A stretch of 64,000 nt of DNA from Undibacterium sp. KW1 (lineage in GTDB: Bacteria > Pseudomonadota > Gammaproteobacteria > Burkholderiales > Burkholderiaceae_D). Where the stretch lies: assembly GCF_009937955.1 (NCBI RefSeq), contig NZ_AP018439.1, forward strand, positions 5,270,001 through 5,334,000, written 5' to 3'. Positions 56,737-64,000 of the stretch are shown here, in pieces. The notes under the pieces are model-generated. The model searched no databases and was not told where the DNA came from. It was given only the letters and a program-made list of their open reading frames with translations. A program made the translations under genes and the position numbers. Each line of letters begins with the position of its first letter. Position 1 is the first letter of the stretch.

Positions 56737-57681
56737 ATGTCCAGCAGCAATAATAGCAATTCCAGTAACACTCATATTGAATCCAGTCATCACAACAGGC
56801 GCGACGATTTTTCTGGCATCTGGGTCGCCCTGATAACGCCATTTTGCGATGGCCGGGAAGCGGCAGTGGATGTCCCTGCACTGCAGGCACTGGCCAGCAA
56901 GTTGATCAAGGAAGGTGTCACCGGATTGGTCGTTTGTGGTTCCACAGGCGAAGCTGCAGCCCTCAGTGAAGAAGAACAATTGCAAGTGCTGGATGCGGTG
57001 CTGGCCGTGGTAGCGCCCAATCAAGTCATCATGGGCTTGAGCGGTAATCATATGGGGCAAGTATTGCACCGGCTGGCAGACATAGGGCAAAGGCGGGTTG
57101 CCGGAGTATTGGTCACGCCACCGTATTACATACGGCCATCACAGGCAGGCATCTTGCACTACTTCCATGAAATTGCCGAGGCGTCTGCCGTGCCGGTACT
57201 GCTGTACAACATTCCTTACCGCACGGGCGTAAATATGGACTTACCCACTCTGCAGCAATTGGCAAAACATCCAAACATCGTCGCCATCAAGGATTGCGGC
57301 GGCAATCTGCAAACCACCATGCAACTCATCACCGATGGCGACATACAGGTGCTGACCGGAGAAGACCATCAATTGTTTACTACTCTATGCCTGGGCGGTG
57401 CGGGCGGCATATTGGCATCTGCCCATCTGCGGCCTGATCTTTTTGTACGCCTGCAAGCACTGATCATTGCAGGAAAGCTTGCGCAGGCCAGGATAATTTT
57501 TTATCGCCTGCTGCCTGTCATGCAGGCCTTGTTTGATGAACCCAATCCTGCGCCGCTGAAAGCTGGACTGGCAGCATCAGGGCTCATACAGGCTAATCTG
57601 CGCGCGCCTATGCTGCCAGCAAGTACCGAAACTACGGACAAACTCTTAAGCAAGATGGCACAACTTGACCTGCTTCAATAG
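56737..57681 (+). CDS. DapA / N-acetylneuraminate lyase family aldolase
   Basis: A 314-residue TIM-barrel lyase. The Schiff-base Lys is in IVAIKDCGG, the Tyr that shuttles protons in YNIPYRTG, and the carboxylate-binding GSTGEAAAL is at about residue 69. Substitutions at the DapA Thr-Thr pair (here STGE) are ordinary. The N-terminal 20 residues are a Ser/Asn/His-rich tail not seen in standard DapA. It probably makes 4-hydroxy-tetrahydrodipicolinate, but a paralog acting on another 2-keto acid cannot be excluded, since this gene stands outside any lysine cluster. It is cotranscribed with nothing obvious. Confidence 0.85.
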   Translation: MSSSNNSNSSNTHIESSHHNRRDDFSGIWVALITPFCDGREAAVDVPALQALASKLIKEGVTGLVVCGSTGEAAALSEEEQLQVLDAVLAVVAPNQVIMGLSGNHMGQVLHRLADIGQRRVAGVLVTPPYYIRPSQAGILHYFHEIAEASAVPVLLYNIPYRTGVNMDLPTLQQLAKHPNIVAIKDCGGNLQTTMQLITDGDIQVLTGEDHQLFTTLCLGGAGGILASAHLRPDLFVRLQALIIAGKLAQARIIFYRLLPVMQALFDEPNPAPLKAGLAASGLIQANLRAPMLPASTETTDKLLSKMAQLDLLQ

Positions 57682-57737
57682 CAGATTGCCTTGTCGGCGC
57701 AAGCAAACCATCATGCCGTGCAATAACTACTTACAAC

Positions 57738-58481
57738 ATGATGATGCGACGACTTAATTCTTTGTTTGCCGTTTGCGCTGGCATGGCAACGGCCCTGACT
57801 ATCCACAGCAAGCCAGCCTCTGCCATGACCATGCTCAGGTCAAATGACAACTTGATTTTTTATGGCAAGGTGGAGCCTGAAGACGCATAGCGATTTCGCC
57901 GCAATCTGTCTGGCGGTGAAGTGCATACTGTCGTATTGACCGAAAGCCCGGGTGGCGACCTGGGCGCCGCTTATGCCATTGCCGAGCTGATCAAAAATAG
58001 AAAAGTCAATACCGCCGTTCAGGGCAATTGCTTTTCTTCTTGCGCTGTTATATTCATGGCTGGCACTGAGCGGCGCATGCTGGCCAACAAGAATCTGGCA
58101 CGAACCCGATTGGGCTTTCATGGCCCACACAATAAGTTAACTCTCGAAGTCAGTACAGAAGGCATACCCAAATTGCGTGAATGGCTACTAAACGCGACAG
58201 ATGGCAAATTTCCGGAAGCTTTACTGGATCAGGCCATGTATATCAACAATGCCGGTGACATGATGTACTTCTACTACCCGGGTGCAAACAAAAATAACAA
58301 TATCCGTTTTTGCAAAGCAGGCACTATCGCTTATCCAAAACTGTGTGAAACAGTAACAGGTCACGATGTCGTCAGCGTTGGCATCCTGACTACAGCAGAC
58401 TTATTAAAGGTTGAAGAGCTGGACCAACAAGCCGCTGGCGGCAAGGAAAACCCTGTGGCTGCAGAAAGCCTCAAGCAATAA
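57738..58481 (+). pseudogene. Secreted ClpP/crotonase-like protein with an in-frame amber codon
   Basis: From ATG 57738 the frame encodes a signal peptide (MMMRRLNSLFAVCAGMATAL ...) and then NLIFYGKVEPEDA, and stops at a TAG at 57888-57890 (codon 51); the same frame then runs on through RFRRNLSGGEVHTVVLTESPGGDLGAA, GNCFSSCAVIFMAG and GFHGPHN to 58481. The last three match the oxyanion loop, the nucleophile Ser and the His of periplasmic ClpP-like serine proteases. An internal start at GTG 57921 would skip the signal peptide. Either the gene is broken, the codon is read through, or one base is wrong in the assembly. Confidence 0.7.
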
Positions 58482-58512
58482 AGATCACCGGGATATACCG
58501 CAAACCTGTCTC

Positions 58513-59397
58513 TTACTTACGCCTGATGTAAAAAAATTCAGTCGCGTCGTATCTGCATTCATGCGGTATATCCAGGGTAGAAAAATCACCGCGCATACAT
58601 CTCCATAAAATTTCCTTTTCCCCTTCGTAACGGGGTGCCAGATAAAAAGTCTGCGCTATGAAGGGAGCAACATTCATCGTGACAGCGATCAGGCCATGCC
58701 TCTGGTCAATTTCTATACTCTTGACATAATCTGGTAGCTGGGATTCAAAACCGGCCTGGGCGATATTTTTAGGGAAAGCCTGATGAGCAAGAATATAGTC
58801 GCCAACTCCCTGGGAAACGTCTTTTGCAATATTCACCGCGTCGGCAACGGCGTGACGGCCATTCAACACCAGCTCTTTCCTGATTGCTTCATTTTTAGCG
58901 TCAAGCTGCTTCCTGGCGACCTCTCTTTGTATGTCAGGATATTTTACAGCGCCGACTAGCGCAATCGTCAGCGCATACAGGCTGAATGCAACAAGTGTCC
59001 AGTTCCGTTGTGCGCTCTTGAAGTGCTCCAGACTATCCCAGTAAACATTTTGCCAGGCCCATAGTCTTGCGTTACGACCAATTTTGACAGCGCAAAAGAA
59101 ACTGATGACAGGACTGAAAAAAAACAGCAAAACCATCCATCTTTTGCCTATGCTGCTTATGTTATTAAGCCCGACCACGCTAGCGACAATGGGAGCTACG
59201 AGAAGAAAAAAACTGATCCAGCGTTTATGACGGGCTGTCCAAAAAATCGCAAGCAAAAATGCGCCCCACGACCAGCCAGCCACACCATCAGGTGCCGGAT
59301 AAAAATCTCCTTTACCCGAAGTATTGTCTTTGCCCACCAGCTGTCTGCGGGAAATCATTTGTGGTTCTGGATTTGCTGGAAAGCTGTTCGCACTCAT
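58513..59397 (-). CDS. Membrane protein with a pilin-like C-terminal domain
   Basis: A 294-residue protein. Three or four helices span residues about 42-153 (WGAFLLAIFWTARHKRW and others). A coiled part (155-190) leads to a C-terminal domain of about 100 residues with the look of a type IV pilin globular head: VGDYILAHQAFPKNI, LPDYVKSIEID, strands, then WRCM at Cys267 and IPHECR at Cys281, the usual C-terminal disulfide loop. Such PilA-like tails are found in proteins that otherwise have DUF2628-type membrane parts. Function unknown; a surface or sensing role is inferred. Confidence 0.65.
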   Translation of the reverse strand: MSANSFPANPEPQMISRRQLVGKDNTSGKGDFYPAPDGVAGWSWGAFLLAIFWTARHKRWISFFLLVAPIVASVVGLNNISSIGKRWMVLLFFFSPVISFFCAVKIGRNARLWAWQNVYWDSLEHFKSAQRNWTLVAFSLYALTIALVGAVKYPDIQREVARKQLDAKNEAIRKELVLNGRHAVADAVNIAKDVSQGVGDYILAHQAFPKNIAQAGFESQLPDYVKSIEIDQRHGLIAVTMNVAPFIAQTFYLAPRYEGEKEILWRCMRGDFSTLDIPHECRYDATEFFYIRRK

Positions 59398-59519
59398 GGG
59401 GACAAGATAATTGGTCGGCTTGGAAAGCGAAGTATATCTGAGGTCCCTGCATCTCTTCGAGCAGTTTTTGAGCCAGCCGACAAATGAAATCCTTCACGCA
59501 GACAAGATAAGCAAGCAAA

Positions 59520-60152
59520 CTAAGCAAACAAGCTGGCAAATGCCCGTGCCGCCTGTTGCGGCTGCTCTGCCATATACACGCTGCTGATTGCAGCGACCAT
59601 GCGCGCGCCTTGTGCGAGCAGGGGCTGACAGTTTTCCAAGGTCATGCCACCGATGACCACATTTGGCACAGTAAATTCCCTGACCGCATCTCCAACTATG
59701 CTGGCGGGCGTGGTCACTGCATATTTCTTGATACGGGAAGGATAGAAACCACCAAAGGCAATATAACTCGCATCCCCCACGACAGCAGTACGCGCCAGTT
59801 CCAGGTCACCATAGCAGGACGCACCCAGTATTTTGTCCGCACCCAGCTTGGCTCGGGCATCGGCCACTGAGATATCCGTGCCACCTACATGCAGGCCATC
59901 GGCATCAATATCAAGACAGAGTTGCAGATGGTCGTTGATGATGAAGGGCTTGTTAAAGCGGCGGCAGAGTTCCAGCAAGGCCAGTGCCTGTGTTTTGCGC
60001 AATGCATCGCTGGCAGTCTTGTGGCGGTATTGCACAATATTCGCGCCGCCCAGCAGAGCTTGTTCGGTGACTTCAAGCAGCTTCGCCGTATCGTCCCAGT
60101 CGGGGGTAACGATGTACAGGCCACTGAGTTGATGCTTGCTTAAATTATTCAT
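59520..60152 (-). CDS. thiE: Thiamine-phosphate synthase
   Basis: A 210-residue TIM-barrel enzyme that joins HMP-PP and the thiazole phosphate to thiamine monophosphate. Conserved parts: VQYRHK, HLQLCLDIDADGLHVGGTD, GASCYGDLE and GGMTLEN. Start at ATG 60152, which overlaps the thiD stop by 4 bases (ATGA), so the two are coupled; the frame extends further but the extra part has no family look. It is the last gene of the thi operon. Confidence 0.95.
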   Translation of the reverse strand: MNNLSKHQLSGLYIVTPDWDDTAKLLEVTEQALLGGANIVQYRHKTASDALRKTQALALLELCRRFNKPFIINDHLQLCLDIDADGLHVGGTDISVADARAKLGADKILGASCYGDLELARTAVVGDASYIAFGGFYPSRIKKYAVTTPASIVGDAVREFTVPNVVIGGMTLENCQPLLAQGARMVAAISSVYMAEQPQQAARAFASLFA

Positions 60153-60970
60153 GATTTCTTTCTTGTAGTCAGAACTGGCTGACGTGCCGGAATGAGCTGC
60201 CCTGCGGCAATCGCATACGCATGTTGCAAGCTCTGCTGGGTATAGCTTTGCGCCTGTTGCAGCGCTACAGGCAAGCTGGCACCAATTGCCAGTTGCCCGG
60301 CTATCGCCGACGCCAGGGTGCAACCGCTGCCGTGGAATTCACCAGGCAAACGCGGCCACAACCATTCTTGCGCAGTCTGCCATTGTCCATGCTGGAACCA
60401 GATATTTTTAACCTGCGCTTCAGTTGCATGTCCACCCTTGAGCAAGACATCCGCCGCATAGGTTTGCATGAGATTTTCTACCTGTGCCTGTATGTCTATA
60501 ACCAGTGGTGACAGGCGTTTTAGCTCAGGCAGATTCGGAGTGATCAGGGTTGCGATTTTCAGTAAAGACTCAATCGCCTCTACCGGGTTATCGAGAGACA
60601 GACTGTCACCATGACCGCTGCCCAATACAGTATCAACGATGACTTGCAAATCAGGCTCTTGTAGTTTCATCTTCTGGATAAAACTGGCAATCGCCGTCGC
60701 ATTCTTTTTATGTGCGACGATGCCCAGCTTGACGACCTTGACCGGCATTTTTGCCACCAGGGTCATTGCTTGCTGCAAAATGATTTGCACATCAACGGCA
60801 TGCACGGCATAGGCATGATCATTGTCTTGCACGGTCAATGCGGTAATCACCGGCAGGGCATGTGCGCCCTGCGCAGCGATGGCTTCTATATCTGCCTGTA
60901 TGCCAGCACCACCGCTGGGATCATGCCCGGCAAATACCAGCACACAGGGGCGCGTAGTTGTTTTCATCAA
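60149..60970 (-). CDS. thiD: Hydroxymethylpyrimidine / phosphomethylpyrimidine kinase
   Basis: A 273-residue ribokinase-fold enzyme that phosphorylates HMP and then HMP-P in thiamine synthesis. GHDPSGGAGIQAD is the substrate-binding start, and GSGCTLASA carries the family's conserved Gly-x-Gly-Cys anion hole near residue 225. It begins 18 bases after the thiG stop. The stop overlaps the thiE start. Confidence 0.95.
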   Translation of the reverse strand: MMKTTTRPCVLVFAGHDPSGGAGIQADIEAIAAQGAHALPVITALTVQDNDHAYAVHAVDVQIILQQAMTLVAKMPVKVVKLGIVAHKKNATAIASFIQKMKLQEPDLQVIVDTVLGSGHGDSLSLDNPVEAIESLLKIATLITPNLPELKRLSPLVIDIQAQVENLMQTYAADVLLKGGHATEAQVKNIWFQHGQWQTAQEWLWPRLPGEFHGSGCTLASAIAGQLAIGASLPVALQQAQSYTQQSLQHAYAIAAGQLIPARQPVLTTRKKS

Positions 60971-60988
60971 ACGATCATCAAACGAATA

Positions 60989-61780
60989 TCAGACTATGCG
61001 GCCAGCCATAGGAGACGAAGGCGATGCTGCAAACTTGCGCGGCATGCGTCCTGCCAGAAAAGCTTCTCGCCCGGCTTCGACCGCCAGACCCATGGCGCGT
61101 GCCATGCGCACCGGGTCTTTGGCGCCTGCGATGGCAGTATTCATCAACACACCATCACAACCGAGCTCCATGGCTATCGCGGCATCTGATGCAGTACCTA
61201 CGCCAGCATCGACCAGTACCGGCACTTTGGACTGTTCGATAATCAGCGACAGATTCCATGGATTCAATATACCCATGCCTGAACCTATCAATGAAGCCAG
61301 CGGCATGATGGCAACGCAGCCTATGTCTTCCAGCATGCGCGCCTGTATAGGATCATCGCTGCAATACACCATGACATCGAAACCATCCTGCACCAAAGTC
61401 TTGGCAGCCTTCAGGGTCTCGGGCATATTCGGGAACAGGGTTTTCTCGTCGCCCAGTACCTCCAGCTTGCACAGCTTGTGGCCGCCCAATAATTCACGCC
61501 CCAGTTGCAAAGTATACACCGCGTCTTCAGCGTTGTAGCAACCGGCTGAATTTGGCAGTATGGTGTATTTGCTTGGTGGTACTACATCCAGCAAACTAGG
61601 TGCATTCGGGTCTTGCCCTATGTTCACACGACGGATCGCTACCGTGATGATATCGGCTCCGCTGGCTTCTGTTGCCAGGCGGGTTTGTTCCAGGTCTTTG
61701 TATTTACCGCTACCAACCAGCAAGCGGGAGCGGTAGGTTTTTCCGGCTATGCTTAAGCCTTGAGTGTTTTCTGTGTTCAT
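60989..61780 (-). CDS. thiG: Thiazole synthase
   Basis: A 263-residue TIM-barrel enzyme that builds the thiazole ring from DXP, dehydroglycine and the ThiS thiocarboxylate. The Schiff-base Lys is in [13 protein letters not shown], and the phosphate-binding [10 protein letters not shown] and MNTAIAGA loops are present. DXP comes from the dxs product encoded at 13753. A 170-base gap with an R1 repeat separates it from thiS. No thiO or thiH gene is in the window. Confidence 0.96.
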   Translation of the reverse strand: MNTENTQGLSIAGKTYRSRLLVGSGKYKDLEQTRLATEASGADIITVAIRRVNIGQDPNAPSLLDVVPPSKYTILPNSAGCYNAEDAVYTLQLGRELLGGHKLCKLEVLGDEKTLFPNMPETLKAAKTLVQDGFDVMVYCSDDPIQARMLEDIGCVAIMPLASLIGSGMGILNPWNLSLIIEQSKVPVLVDAGVGTASDAAIAMELGCDGVLMNTAIAGAKDPVRMARAMGLAVEAGREAFLAGRMPRKFAASPSSPMAGRIV

Positions 61781-61846
61781 AAAATTCTTTCAAATTTGTG
61801 AAGACCAAGTAATACGTCATAGATTGGACTGCATCCTGTTAGCGCC

Positions 61847-61948
61847 GTAGGTTGGGCTACGGTTTATCAGCCCAACACTGGGCCTTGAATCAACATGCAC
61901 GTCATTTGAATGCCGAGTGTTGGGCTGATGAAGCGTAGCCCAAGCTAC
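61847..61948. repeat. Dispersed palindromic repeat, family R1, copy d, inside the thi operon
   Basis: Outer arms GTAGGTTGGGCTACG and CGTAGCCCAAGCTAC, inner arms CAGCCCAACACT and AGTGTTGGGCTG; the middle (GGCCTT, ATCAAC, CGTCATTTGAA, GCCGAGTG) matches copy a at 479 closely. It begins 66 bases before thiG and ends 2 bases after the thiS stop. Confidence 0.85.
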
Positions 61949-61950
61949 AC

Positions 61951-62151
61951 TCATCCACCGCCAATCGCCCTCACCACATCAACCTTGTCATCCACTTGCA
62001 ACTCATGCTCCGCCCACTGCGACTTCGGAATAATCTGCCTGTTCACTGCCACCGCAATCGCCTGCTGTGACAGATTCAATTCAGCAATCAAATCTGCCAG
62101 CAGCATGCTCGCTAGTTGCCGCTTCTCTCCATTGAGCTGTATCTCTACCAT
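61951..62151 (-). CDS. thiS: Thiamine sulfur-carrier protein
   Basis: A 66-residue ubiquitin-fold protein. It ends in Gly-Gly-Gly, of which the last two are the C-terminus that ThiF adenylates and converts to a thiocarboxylate. NGEKRQLA and AVAVNRQIIPKSQW are typical. It starts 2 bases after the thiC stop. Confidence 0.94.
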   Translation of the reverse strand: MVEIQLNGEKRQLASMLLADLIAELNLSQQAIAVAVNRQIIPKSQWAEHELQVDDKVDVVRAIGGG

Positions 62152-62153
62152 GG

Positions 62154-64000
<1,847 letters not shown>

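Noticed and set aside
61781..61950. TPP riboswitch between thiS and thiG
   Set aside because: The sequence there is the R1 repeat; the conserved CUGAGA and ACCUGAUCUGGAU-type parts are missing. A TPP element is expected before thiC, outside the window.

Overview
The window looks like a chromosomal segment of a Gram-negative betaproteobacterium (order Burkholderiales, most likely an Oxalobacteraceae member such as Undibacterium). The grounds are two classical Burkholderiales-type trimeric porins, Coq7-type ubiquinone synthesis, the xseB-ispA-dxs order, the tyrS / M23 peptidase / anmK neighbourhood, dusB-fis-purH followed by ruvCAB, and a lipase with its dedicated foldase. The genus is an inference from gene order and protein style; no database search was run.

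Left part (1-20 kb): the end of a ZIP metal transporter; a minus-strand run with a sulfurtransferase, a DMT exporter, a Rieske oxygenase, a SRPBCC protein, a GntR regulator and a fatty-acid-hydroxylase-like membrane enzyme; secreted lipase plus foldase; a solitary HicB-like regulator with its own tandem palindromic operator; a large DUF1631 protein; the isoprenoid genes xseB-ispA-dxs; small unknown genes, one frameshifted; a FrnE-like thioredoxin-fold protein; and an acetoacetate decarboxylase / 3-hydroxybutyrate dehydrogenase pair.

At 20.1-22.5 kb lies the most interesting locus: an A+T-rich two-gene minus-strand operon coding for a non-retron, non-group-II-intron reverse transcriptase and, overlapping by 4 bases, a PD-(D/E)XK nuclease-like protein. 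It sits between housekeeping genes with no mobility genes and is best read as a candidate RT-based anti-phage system.

Middle part (22.7-46.3 kb): corrinoid adenosyltransferase, D-lactate-dehydrogenase-like flavoenzyme with a LysR regulator, a GGDEF/EAL protein, aldo/keto reductase with a DsbA-like protein, anmK / GNAT / M23 peptidase, tyrS with dtd and a phosphatase, a LytS/LytTR two-component system cotranscribed with a secreted beta-sandwich protein, an unknown membrane protein, a type II NADH dehydrogenase, and dusB-fis-purH.

Right part (46.3-64 kb): a decayed GIY-YIG nuclease, ruvC/ruvA/ruvB, a hydratase, two tandem porins, coq7, uvrD, a DapA-like lyase, a ClpP-like secreted protein broken by an in-frame amber codon, a membrane protein with a pilin-like C-terminus, and the thiamine genes thiC-thiS-thiG-thiD-thiE, with thiC running off the window.

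Two families of dispersed palindromic repeats, both built as two hairpins in inverted orientation, occur in intergenic gaps throughout, including inside the thi and ispA-dxs clusters. No tRNA, rRNA, CRISPR array, transposase or integrase was seen.
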